This document shows, one piece after another, positions 46,745 to 54,001 of a DNA stretch of 64,000 nucleotides. The notes beneath the pieces are model-generated. The model was not told where the DNA came from, did no database searches, and saw nothing but the letters and a program-made list of their open reading frames with translations. Location: assembly GCF_020510625.1 (NCBI RefSeq), contig NZ_CP075191.1, forward strand, positions 2,084,001-2,148,000, read 5' to 3'. The DNA comes from Ferribacterium limneticum. Its GTDB lineage: Bacteria; Pseudomonadota; Gammaproteobacteria; Burkholderiales; Rhodocyclaceae. Numbering within the stretch: position 1 is the first letter of the stretch; each line of letters begins with the position of its first letter. The translations under genes were made by a program, and so were the position numbers.

Positions 46745-47136
46745 CGCAACAGGTCTCGTAGCCAGTCAGCGCAGGATGTCGATTGCGATACCGGCCAGGT
46801 AATCGAGATCAACATCTGGCTGCGATGGATTTCGATCTTGATCTCACCTGAGGGAGCTGTCTCCGGCATCGCGACCGTGATCGGCACCAAGCCAGGCGTG
46901 GTCGGTTCGGCGATTTCCAATGGATGTTGATCCGGCAATATGCCAGTGCCAGCCGCCTCTTCTTGGCGCTCGGTAACCCAGCGCCGGAGCAGGTTGGCAT
47001 TCAGGCCGTTGGCCAAGGCGACCGACGCCATGGATATCCCGGGCTGCAGACAGGCCTCAATCGCCTGCTGCTTGAACTCTTCCGTATAACGCCGCCTGCT
47101 CCGGCGCATCGGTGCTTTGATTAGCTTCGTGTGCAT
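46741..47136 (-). CDS. tnpA: IS66 accessory protein TnpA (HTH)
   Basis: A 131-aa protein with an N-terminal helix-turn-helix related to IS3 OrfA (RRRYTEEFKQQAIEACLQPGISMASVALANGLNANLLRRWV), typical of IS66 TnpA. The C-terminal half (PLEIAEPTTPGLVPITVAMPETAPSGEIKIEIHRSQMLISITWP) is also characteristic. It is the first gene of the element, 77 bp inside the right end, and overlaps tnpB. Confidence 0.93.
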   Translation of the reverse strand: MHTKLIKAPMRRSRRRYTEEFKQQAIEACLQPGISMASVALANGLNANLLRRWVTERQEEAAGTGILPDQHPLEIAEPTTPGLVPITVAMPETAPSGEIKIEIHRSQMLISITWPVSQSTSCADWLRDLLR

Positions 47137-47224
47137 GTGTCCACCTAATTTACGTGGACACGAGCATCCTATCCCCCAGGGGCTTCAGCAATGTGGTGCC
47201 GTTGAACGCTTACGAAGTTTGCCT

Positions 47225-47441
47225 GTAAGCGCCCGGTAAACACACCTTGAATTTCAGACTGAGGTTTCCGTCAGCTAGCGATGCGGTAGTAATGCGCTGA
47301 TCCGACTGTTGGGCTGAGTCGGCAAGCGAGACAGGGCGTCTTTCAGGCAAAGGAAGGGATCGTGGCCATTGTGTTTGGCCGACTGAATCAGGCTCGAGAT
47401 GGCGGCCGCCCATTTGCCGGCGCGCAGGCTGCCGGCGTGAA
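47225..47441 (-). pseudogene. Relic of a second IS66 element (tnpC 3' end plus terminal repeat)
   Basis: On the minus strand, AGSLRAGKWAAAISSLIQSAKHNGHDPFLCLKDALSRLPTQPNSRISALLPHR then stop (47275-47277) is the C-terminus of an IS66 TnpC. It is followed, as in real elements, by a short spacer and a terminal sequence ending GGGCGCTTAC (complement GTAAGCGCCC at 47225). Everything upstream of the SLRAGK segment is gone; the break is at about 47430-47441, next to the 26-bp palindrome. The sequence differs from the intact IS66 beside it, so it is an older, different element. Confidence 0.82.
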
Positions 47442-47516
47442 ATGGCCCGCCAAAGCGGGCCATCCTCAATCTGAACCTTAAACTGTGGTCCGTCGATACT
47501 GCTACTACAAAACTAA

Positions 47517-48506
47517 TTAAGCTTGCTTACGACGACGACCAACAAATCCAAGTCCTGTGACTGCCAGACCCAGCAGGGCCAAAGAACCAGGTTCGGGAAC
47601 ACTGAACGTCGCGCTACCATCGAGAGAAGTTTGGCGAATCAGCGGATTTTTGCAATCTGCAGCAAGCGCGTCGCTGAATCCGCAGACCAACTGCGCAGGA
47701 TCGGGTACTGCAGGGTCGACGTTGGTATCAAGACGGAATTGAACCACCGGTGCAGTAGTATTCGTCTTCCAGAGATCGTAGAAGCTCTTTCCACTCGGAA
47801 CATCATTGAAGAAATTCTGAATGACAGTATCGCCCGCCGTGTCATCCACTGCGCCCACACCATCGAAGTCAAAGCTCACGCTACCATTAAGCACAAGTTC
47901 GGCAATTGTTAATGACGAATTTGTAATATTGATACGCAACACTTGCTTTGAAGTGGTACCGTTAGTGTAAAAGATATCGAAATAGCCACTGGTGTAATCC
48001 ACGCCCGAACCAGTAGTTGTTCCCTTGATCTCATATTGGTATGTCAATCCCCAAGTCGTGCCATTGGCAGTTGGAATACCGTAAGGCGTGAACACACCAT
48101 CGGCAAAGCCTTCACCATCCCCTGAACCACCTTGAGCGTTCAGGGCATCAATATTGATGCCTGCGGGAATGGGAGGTGCGAAGAACTCGCCGTTGGGGGT
48201 AAGATTGCCATTATCGACAGACGTACCTAGGATGTTCGTGTGTGCACCGGCTGAAAATCCGTACGAAGTCATGACAGATAGAATATTCGTATCGACCACC
48301 GCCGTGCCAGCCACCGCTGGATTACCCAGGTAGATGGAAGTGGCATAGGTTCCAGTAAAGCCAAGTTCGTTGAGGCTGGCGGTAACGGTATTCCCATCAG
48401 GCGTAAAGCCACCATCGAATCCAGGATTCAGAGTAAACGGAGCAGCGTAGGCCGTTGAAGAAACCAGCCCAGCCAAGGCGGTTGCCAGTAGAGTTTTACG
48501 GATCAT
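47517..48506 (-). CDS. PEP-CTERM sorting domain protein (exosortase substrate)
   Basis: A 329-aa secreted protein: signal peptide MIRKTLLATALAGLVSSTAYA, then a beta-rich, Asn/Thr/Gly-rich, Lys-poor body with likely extracellular character. The C-terminal PEP-CTERM tail reads VPEPGSLALLGLAVTGLGF plus the basic end GRRRKQA. Exosortase A is expected to cut near the PEP motif and anchor or release the protein together with the exopolysaccharide; the exosortase gene is at 63453. An AGGAG ribosome-binding site and a sigma-54-type promoter lie upstream. Flanked on one side by IS66 pieces and on the other by an IS5 element. Confidence 0.93.
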   Translation of the reverse strand: MIRKTLLATALAGLVSSTAYAAPFTLNPGFDGGFTPDGNTVTASLNELGFTGTYATSIYLGNPAVAGTAVVDTNILSVMTSYGFSAGAHTNILGTSVDNGNLTPNGEFFAPPIPAGINIDALNAQGGSGDGEGFADGVFTPYGIPTANGTTWGLTYQYEIKGTTTGSGVDYTSGYFDIFYTNGTTSKQVLRINITNSSLTIAELVLNGSVSFDFDGVGAVDDTAGDTVIQNFFNDVPSGKSFYDLWKTNTTAPVVQFRLDTNVDPAVPDPAQLVCGFSDALAADCKNPLIRQTSLDGSATFSVPEPGSLALLGLAVTGLGFVGRRRKQA

Positions 48507-48557
48507 TTTCTTCTCCTGATCAGTTATAGAAAGAGGCTGGGCCTCGGTGGTAAGACA

Positions 48558-48575
48558 TAAGCACCTTCCATGCCA
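48558..48575 (-). promoter_or_regulatory. Sigma-54 (RpoN)-type promoter of the PEP-CTERM gene
   Basis: On the minus strand TGGCATGGAAGGTGCTTA has GG and GC separated by exactly 10 bases and agrees with the RpoN consensus TGGCACG-N4-TTGCW at all but two positions. Transcription would start near 48550, giving a leader of about 44 nt with the AGGAG site. PEP-CTERM genes in exosortase-A bacteria are known to be under RpoN-dependent control. By-eye assignment. Confidence 0.6.
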
Positions 48576-48702
48576 CAGTCACAACAGGAACACAAATATT
48601 CAATATTAATCATCGGGTTAGAAAAAAAACACATGTTCAGAAGATGCATCGTAAGGCGCCACTTAATCTGGCCTGTAAAATTTCTCGACACCGGGATCCT
48701 AG

Positions 48703-49538
48703 GGGCTGTTAACAATTGGGTTTTTGGCGATCATGCCAGCCAGATATAGGCGGAAGCGAGGTTGAGCATGGACATGAAGTTCTGCGCTAGCTTCTCGTAG
48801 CGTGTGGCGATGCGCCTGAACTGCTTGAGTCGGCAGAAAAAGCGTTCGACGAGGTTGCGGTCTTTGTAAAGGTGACGATCATAGGCACGCTGAGTCAGGC
48901 GATTACCGCGTGGCGGAATCACCGCCTGTGCGCCCTGCGCTTCAATGGTGTCGACGAATGCGTTGGCATCGTAGCCCTTGTCGGCGATGACGCTCTGCGC
49001 CTCAATCCCCTCGATGAGAGCGGCTGCTTCGGTAATGTCGGCGATTTGCCCAGCGGTCAGGCGCAAACGCAAGGGATTACCCAGGGCCTCAACCGCCGCA
49101 TGAATTTTGGTACTCAGTCCGCCCCGGCTACGCCCGATGGCTTGATCGCCCGCTTTTTTTGGGCGCCAGTCGCGTGTTGGTGGGCTCGCACGATGGTCGC
49201 GTCGACAAACAACTGCTCCAGATCGGCGTCGCTCTTGAGTGCTTCGGCCATCCGCGCCCAAACCCCTTTCTTGCTCCAGCGGGAAAAGCGCATGTACGTC
49301 GTGTGCCAAGCTCCGAAGTGCGTGGGCAGGTCGCGCCACGGCGAGCCCGTGCGGGCGATCCATAGCACCGCTTCGACAAAGAGTCGGTTGTCGCGCCCAG
49401 TTACCCCGCGCTCGTTGGCTCTGCCTGAGCACAGGGCTTCGATTCGCCGCCATTGGTCGTCTCGCAACATCTTCCGGTCCATCCTCGCAGACTCCAAAAA
49501 GCGAGAATGTACATAGTTTCGTCATTTGTGAACAGCCC
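48703..49538 (-). mobile_element. IS5-family (IS427-like) insertion sequence, 836 bp
   Basis: The ends begin GGGCTGTTAACAA (48703) and, on the other strand, GGGCTGTTCACAA (49538), an inverted repeat with one mismatch over 13 bases. CTAG flanks both sides (48699-48702 and 49539-49542), fitting the short CTAG/TA targets of this group. Inside are two overlapping frames joined by a slippery A7. The element sits about 197 bp upstream of the PEP-CTERM start and outside its promoter. Confidence 0.93.
48731..49482 (-). CDS. IS5-family transposase made by programmed -1 frameshift (OrfAB)
   Basis: OrfA (49482 to a stop at 49114) begins MDRKMLRDDQWRRIEALCSG and carries the first DDE Asp (LEQLFVDATIVRAHQHATGA). 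OrfB, in the -1 frame down to 48731, carries GGLSTKIHAAVEALGNPL, the second Asp (VIADKGYDANAFV) and Glu (DRNLVERFFCRLKQFRRIATRYEK). At 49154-49160 the minus strand reads CAA-AAA-AAG, a canonical A_AAA_AAG slippery heptamer exactly where the frames join. A -1 slip gives about 250 aa. This is normal expression for the group, not damage. Confidence 0.93.
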
Positions 49539-49715
49539 CTAGGCACTTTTGCATACCTCCTCGATTCGAGTGACTGACAGCCCACCAAGCTGACTACGAC
49601 CCCACAAATGGAAAATGCCGCTCAACTGACCAAACAGCATTATGCTTAAGAGCGCTCTTTTCTATTTTCAGAATTACAATTACTCTGCGCTTGGGAATGT
49701 AACCCCGCATCCTGC

Positions 49716-49731
49716 AGGCACGCCAATCGCA
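49716..49731 (+). promoter_or_regulatory. Possible sigma-54-type promoter upstream of the FtsX-type permeases
   Basis: AGGCACGCCAATCGCA has GG (49717-49718) and GC (49729-49730) with a 10-base gap and differs from TGGCACG-N4-TTGCW at two positions. A start near 49742 would precede the ATG at 49770. The rest of 49543-49769 shows no gene. A competing sigma-70-like pair (TTGGCT, 16 bp, TATGAT ending at 49774) overlaps the start codon and is less plausible. Confidence 0.4.
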
Positions 49732-49769
49732 ATCACCAAAGAGAATTTGGCTTGACCCATTGCTCCGGT

Positions 49770-50987
49770 ATGATTTCTGTAGCCTTGGCTTTTTTTTCCA
49801 TTGCCAGGCAACCCCGAAGATCGCTGATGGCCATACTTGCCGTCGCATTCGGCATTTCAGCTTTACTCTTGGCCAGTGGTTTCATCGAGTGGAATCTGCG
49901 CTATGGCCGAGAATCAACGATTCATTCAGAACTTGGTCACATTCGAATTTTCAAACCAGGTTACTTGTACGCCGGTTCGGCGGACCCATTCGGCTACCTG
50001 CTGGATACCGATACTGCCCAAGAGAAGAGCGTATCTAGTTTCCCTCACATCGAACTGATCACTCCTCGCTTATCTTTCAATGGATTAGCTAGTTTTGGCG
50101 AGTCAACCCTATCCTTCATTGGCGAAGGGGTAGACCCGATCAACGAGGAACGCCTGAGCAAATCTTTGACGATCACATCGGGCAAATCACTTTCACCAGA
50201 ATACCCAAAGGGAATTATTGTCGGTCAAGGGTTGGCTGAGAATTTGGGCGTAAAACCAGGTGACTCGATTGTATTGATGGTCAATAGTGCAACCGGCGGT
50301 GTCAATGCCATCGAGGTCACAGTCCTCGGACTTTTTGCGACAATCACTAAAGCCTACGATGACGCAGCCCTCCGCGTCCCGATTTCACTTGCTAGGCAAC
50401 TGATGAGGGTCAAGGGATCACACTCCTATGCCATTCTGCTCGACAAAACAGAAAACACTTCAAGCAGTCTGGATGGTCTAAAAACCAGCTTTGGCGAAAA
50501 GGGACTTGAGTTCGTCCCGTGGTATGAGATGGCGGACTTCTACAATAAGACCGCCGAGCTTTTCTCGCGGCAAGTGAATGTTGTTCGCTTGATCATCGCT
50601 GTCATCATCGTACTCAGCATATCGAATACGCTAATGATGAACGTTATGGAACGAACGGGTGAGATAGGGACGATCATGGCGATCGGGGTCAAGCGCAAAG
50701 AGGTGCTGATTCAATTTCTAGCCGAGGGGTTGATTCTGGGTATGGCCGGCGGAGCGCTAGGACTTATATTAGCCTATACCCTCGGAGTACTCATATCAGC
50801 AATCGGGGTACCGATGCCTGCACCACCAGGAATGTCATTTGGCTATACCGCCGAAATCCTTATCAACTGGCGGATGGCTTTTGAAGCCTATTTTCTGGCC
50901 ATCATGACAACACTGGTGGCTAGCGTAATTCCGGCCATCAAGGCTTCACGGATGGAGATCGTCAATGCATTGCGACACAATCGCTGA
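49770..50987 (+). CDS. FtsX/MacB-type ABC transporter permease (first of two)
   Basis: A 405-aa inner-membrane permease with the MacB/LolCE layout. There is one N-terminal helix after the coupling segment LAFFSIARQPRRSLMAILAVAFGISALLLASGF, then a large periplasmic domain (about 45-270). Three C-terminal helices follow (VNVVRLIIAVIIVLSISNTLMMNVMERTGEIGTIMAIGVKR, LIQFLAEGLILGMAGGALGLILAYTLGVLIS, FEAYFLAIMTTLVASVIPAIKASRMEIVNALRHNR). The family-typical ERTGEIGTIMAIG loop is intact. ATG 49770 keeps the whole amphipathic lead; TTG 49752 is the alternative. Its ATPase is likely the one at 41845. Confidence 0.88.
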   Translation: MISVALAFFSIARQPRRSLMAILAVAFGISALLLASGFIEWNLRYGRESTIHSELGHIRIFKPGYLYAGSADPFGYLLDTDTAQEKSVSSFPHIELITPRLSFNGLASFGESTLSFIGEGVDPINEERLSKSLTITSGKSLSPEYPKGIIVGQGLAENLGVKPGDSIVLMVNSATGGVNAIEVTVLGLFATITKAYDDAALRVPISLARQLMRVKGSHSYAILLDKTENTSSSLDGLKTSFGEKGLEFVPWYEMADFYNKTAELFSRQVNVVRLIIAVIIVLSISNTLMMNVMERTGEIGTIMAIGVKRKEVLIQFLAEGLILGMAGGALGLILAYTLGVLISAIGVPMPAPPGMSFGYTAEILINWRMAFEAYFLAIMTTLVASVIPAIKASRMEIVNALRHNR

Positions 50988-50990
50988 ACC

Positions 50991-52208
50991 ATGATGCTCA
51001 AACTTGCATTTCGCAACATCTTCCGACAGCACGTTCGTACCGCAATCACACTGGCAGCCATTATCTTTGGCGTTGTCGGCCTGATTCTGGGCGGCGGCTT
51101 CGTTCGCGATATTTTTTTCCAGCTCGGTGAAGCCTTGATCCATTCGCAATCCGGCCATCTGCAAGTCGTCAAACCTGGGTATTTCACTTACGGATCAAGG
51201 TCTCCAGAGAAATTCTTGATTACTGATGCCCAGCCATTGAAACGTGAACTAGCAAAGATTCCTGAAATACAAGAGGTACTCGAACGAGTCAGCTTTACGG
51301 GGCTGCTGAATAATGGAAAAACGGATTGGCCAATCGTGGCTGATGGTGTTGAACCGGATGGCGAAGCACGGCTAGGCAGTTTCATGCAGATCGTCGAAGG
51401 CCGCCAGCTTACTCAGAAAGACAATTTTGGCGTGACGATTGGGCAAGGCGTTGCCAAGGCGCTTAATCTCAAGCCTGGCGACCGAGTTTCTCTGCTTGTC
51501 AACACGCCAGAAGGTGCCTTGAACACGATGGAGTTGGAGATCGTCGGTATCTTTCAGAGTTTCTCGAAAGATTACGATGCTCGCTTCATTCGCCTCCCCT
51601 TACCTGCAGCTCATGAGTTGTTAGGCTCGCAGGGCATCAACAGCTTGGTTATCTCATTAAAACAGACCGCTGACACAGAGACCGTGTCAGCAAAACTGAA
51701 GGCCATGCTCAAACCAGAGCAATACGAAAGCCGGACATGGGTTCAGCTCAATGATTTCTACGAAAAGACAGTCGCACTCTACGAGCAGCAATTTGGTTTC
51801 CTGCAACTGATCATTTTGATCATGGTTCTATTGAGCGTGGCCAATAGTGTCAGCATGAGCATCTTCGAGCGCACAGGTGAGTTTGGAACAATAATGGCCA
51901 CAGGCAGCCGCCCGATAGATGTCATTAAAATGTTGATTACTGAAAGTGCGTTGCTTGGATTGATTGGCTCAAGCCTGGGAGTATCTATTGGCATTGCCGC
52001 TGCGCTGCTGATATCAAGTATCGGGATACCCATGCCCCCCCCCCCCAACGCCAACCTCGGTTATCTGGCGACAATTCAACTCTCTGTGATCGATATTTTT
52101 ATCTCGTTCATGATTGGTTTTGCGGCGACCACGCTTGCCTGCCTTTGGCCGGGAATACGGGTGACCAGGTTGCCAGTCATCGACGCGTTGCGCCAGAATC
52201 AGATCTGA
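50991..52208 (+). CDS. FtsX/MacB-type ABC transporter permease (second of two)
   Basis: A 405-aa permease similar in layout to the one 3 bp upstream: LAFRNIFRQHVRTAITLAAIIFGVVGLILGGGFV at the start, a periplasmic MacB-like domain, then FLQLIILIMVLLSVANSVSMSIFERTGEFGTIMATGSRP and two further helices ending IRVTRLPVIDALRQNQI. Two different permeases would form a LolCE-like heterodimer. The transporter may move lipids or lipoproteins outward with the LolA-like protein and the DUF1302-like barrel. A run of nine C residues (52038-52046, coding PPPP) is a potential slippage site. Confidence 0.9.
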   Translation: MMLKLAFRNIFRQHVRTAITLAAIIFGVVGLILGGGFVRDIFFQLGEALIHSQSGHLQVVKPGYFTYGSRSPEKFLITDAQPLKRELAKIPEIQEVLERVSFTGLLNNGKTDWPIVADGVEPDGEARLGSFMQIVEGRQLTQKDNFGVTIGQGVAKALNLKPGDRVSLLVNTPEGALNTMELEIVGIFQSFSKDYDARFIRLPLPAAHELLGSQGINSLVISLKQTADTETVSAKLKAMLKPEQYESRTWVQLNDFYEKTVALYEQQFGFLQLIILIMVLLSVANSVSMSIFERTGEFGTIMATGSRPIDVIKMLITESALLGLIGSSLGVSIGIAAALLISSIGIPMPPPPNANLGYLATIQLSVIDIFISFMIGFAATTLACLWPGIRVTRLPVIDALRQNQI

Positions 52209-52267
52209 GTACCGACGGGTCTCTGTTGTGCATCCAGAGATAAAACGCCAATACACCGGGAGCAATA

Positions 52268-53140
52268 ATGCGCACATTTGACTACAACACCGCATTTTCT
52301 CGAAATATCGGCTGGGTTACCGAAGCCGAGCAGGAACGGCTAAGAAATTGCCGTGTCGCCATTGGCGGTCTAGGCGGAGTTGGAGGGGTACACTTGCTAA
52401 CTCTCGCCCGCCTGGGAATTGGAAAATTCAACGTAGCTGATTTTGATAAATTTGATCTCGTCAATTTCAACCGCCAGGTCGGAGCAACAATGAGTTCGCT
52501 TGACCGCCCAAAGATCGAAGTCCTTGAAGAAATGGCACGGGATATCAATCCGGAACTGGATATCCATCTCTTTCCTGAGGGCCTCTCCAGCGAGAATCTC
52601 GATAAATTTCTGGAGGGAGTGGATGTATATGTCGACGGCCTGGATTTTTTTGTATTCGACATAAGACGAAAGACCTTCGCCGCCTGCCGAGCCAAGGGAA
52701 TTCCAGTCGTAACAGCAGCCCCATTAGGCTTAGGGACAGCGGTTCTTGTCTTTAGCCCGAGCGGCATGTCTTGTGAAGACTATTTCGGTTTCGAAGGCTG
52801 CGACGAGCTTGAAATGGCAATCCGCTTCCTCGTCGGCCTCTCGCCCGCAGTATTACAGCGTGGTTACGTTGCAGACATGAGTCGCATCAGCCTGCCCGAA
52901 CGGCGCGGACCATCGTCCATTGCATCATGCCAGTTATGTGCCGGTGTTGCTGCCGTGGAAACGCTAAAGCTTCTGCTGGGTCGGGGTGAAATTCAGTACG
53001 CCCCTAGGGGTAGCCAGTTCGATGCCTACCGCATGAAATATGTTCGCACCTGGCGCCCGGGCGGACACCGAAATCCATTACAACGGTTGATGCGCTTTCT
53101 TTTGAGACAACAGCTAAGAAAAGCAAGCAATTCCGCTTGA
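52268..53140 (+). CDS. ThiF/MoeB/E1-like adenylyltransferase
   Basis: A 290-aa E1-like protein. The adenylation domain shows RLRNCRVAIGGLGGVGGVHLLTLARLGIGKFNVADFDKFDLVNFNRQVGAT (nucleotide-binding Gly-rich loop, Asp and the catalytic Arg) and LDRPKIEVLEEMARDINPELDIHLF. The Cys-rich region (SCQLCAGVAAVETLKLLLG) has only one CxxC pair. There is no rhodanese domain and no ubiquitin-like partner nearby. The basic C-terminus (RNPLQRLMRFLLRQQLRK) is unusual and could be membrane- or nucleic-acid-binding. Such proteins activate carboxyl groups; the substrate here is unknown. It lies 60 bp after the permease. Confidence 0.88.
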   Translation: MRTFDYNTAFSRNIGWVTEAEQERLRNCRVAIGGLGGVGGVHLLTLARLGIGKFNVADFDKFDLVNFNRQVGATMSSLDRPKIEVLEEMARDINPELDIHLFPEGLSSENLDKFLEGVDVYVDGLDFFVFDIRRKTFAACRAKGIPVVTAAPLGLGTAVLVFSPSGMSCEDYFGFEGCDELEMAIRFLVGLSPAVLQRGYVADMSRISLPERRGPSSIASCQLCAGVAAVETLKLLLGRGEIQYAPRGSQFDAYRMKYVRTWRPGGHRNPLQRLMRFLLRQQLRKASNSA

Positions 53141-53303
53141 AAAATTGGTCGGCACGAATACCCCCCGAGAACGTCCTTTTCCGTGAAATAGTTCCACATC
53201 GCTTTCCTTGAAAGCACAGTATCCTCGGGGTGTTTTCCGTTATCATAATGCTCTAACCATTTACCGGCCGCTGCCTCCTGTGGCCAGATCGAGGGAAAAG
53301 AGG

Positions 53304-53933
53304 ATGACCATGTTTCGTTCGACCATCAGATCTATCAAATATTGGCTGCCAGTGAGTTTGGCGGGCCTCTTGTTGGCCACCGGCTGTGCCGGCAACCGCC
53401 CTGCTGCTCCGGCAGCAGCAGCTTCTGCAGAATATAGCTACAAGATAGGCCCGGGAGACAACCTGAACATTGTCGTCTGGCGCAACCCGGAACTGTCAAT
53501 GACCGTTCCTGTTCGACCAGACGGCAAGATTTCCTCTCCGCTAATCGATGATCTGAACGCCATGGGCAAGGACTCAACCGCCTTGGCACGCGATATTGAA
53601 AAAGAACTGGGGAAATACATTCGTGACCCGGTCGTAACAGTCATCGTAACGGGCTTTGTCGGCCCATACAGTGAGCAAATTCGAGTCATTGGTGCAGCTA
53701 CAAAACCACAAATTCTTGCCTATAAGCAAAAAATGACTCTACTTGACGTCATGATTGCAGTAGGTGGAATTACTGATTTTGCCGATGGCAATAGTGCCAC
53801 GATCCTGCGCACCTCTGAGAACAACGTGCAATACAGTGTCCGCATCAAGGATCTAGTAAAACGTGGCGATGTTTCAGCTAATGTTGAGATGAAACCCGGT
53901 GATGTATTGATCATCCCACAGAGCTGGTTCTGA
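53304..53933 (+). CDS. Polysaccharide export lipoprotein (Wza-like, exosortase-A system)
   Basis: A 209-aa outer-membrane polysaccharide export protein. Lipoprotein signal peptide with lipobox LLLATGC. The Poly_export domain follows (YKIGPGDNLNIVVWRNPELSMTVPVRPDGKISSPLIDDLNAMGKDSTALARDIEKELGKYI), then an SLBB-type domain (IRVIGAATKPQILAYKQKMTLLDVMIAVGGITDFADGNSATILR). The C-terminus KPGDVLIIPQSWF matches the PEP-CTERM-associated subgroup. ATG 53304 follows an AAAGAGG site. It is the first gene of the cluster and forms the export channel with the chain-length protein. Confidence 0.92.
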   Translation: MTMFRSTIRSIKYWLPVSLAGLLLATGCAGNRPAAPAAAASAEYSYKIGPGDNLNIVVWRNPELSMTVPVRPDGKISSPLIDDLNAMGKDSTALARDIEKELGKYIRDPVVTVIVTGFVGPYSEQIRVIGAATKPQILAYKQKMTLLDVMIAVGGITDFADGNSATILRTSENNVQYSVRIKDLVKRGDVSANVEMKPGDVLIIPQSWF

Positions 53934-53955
53934 TCTTAAGTTGTCACCCAATATC

Positions 53956-53983
53956 AACCGCTCGGCCATTTGGCCGAGCGGTT
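53956..53983 (+). promoter_or_regulatory. Strong hairpin between the export and chain-length genes
   Basis: AACCGCTCGGCC (53956-53967) pairs perfectly with GGCCGAGCGGTT (53972-53983) around ATTT. There is no U-run (GTCTGTCTGG follows), so it is not a clean terminator. It could be an attenuating or mRNA-stabilising element that sets the ratio between the first gene and the rest of the cluster. Confidence 0.5.
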
Positions 53984-54001
53984 GTCTGTCTGGATTCCTA
54001 A

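Larger units (their letters stand above)
44216..47213 (-). mobile_element. IS66-family insertion sequence, complete, 2998 bp
   Basis: The ends are imperfect inverted repeats beginning GTAAGCGT (44216 rightward; 47213 leftward on the other strand), similar over about 25 bases (GTAAGCGTACAGCCGCCCC versus GTAAGCGTTCAACGGCACC). They are flanked by a perfect 8-bp duplication GAAGTTTG at 44208-44215 and 47214-47221, the size expected for IS66. It carries tnpA, tnpB, tnpC and a fourth gene, all leftward and overlapping. All frames are open, so it may be active. It inserted 11 bp from the end of an older IS66 relic. Confidence 0.95.

Noticed and set aside
48731-49482. IS5-family transposase as a frameshifted pseudogene
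   Set aside because: The frames join exactly at an A_AAA_AAG heptamer, the normal programmed -1 site of this group; ends and motifs are intact.
44216-49538. Composite transposon bounded by the IS66 and IS5 elements carrying the PEP-CTERM gene
   Set aside because: The bounding elements belong to different families and each has its own target duplication, so they inserted independently.
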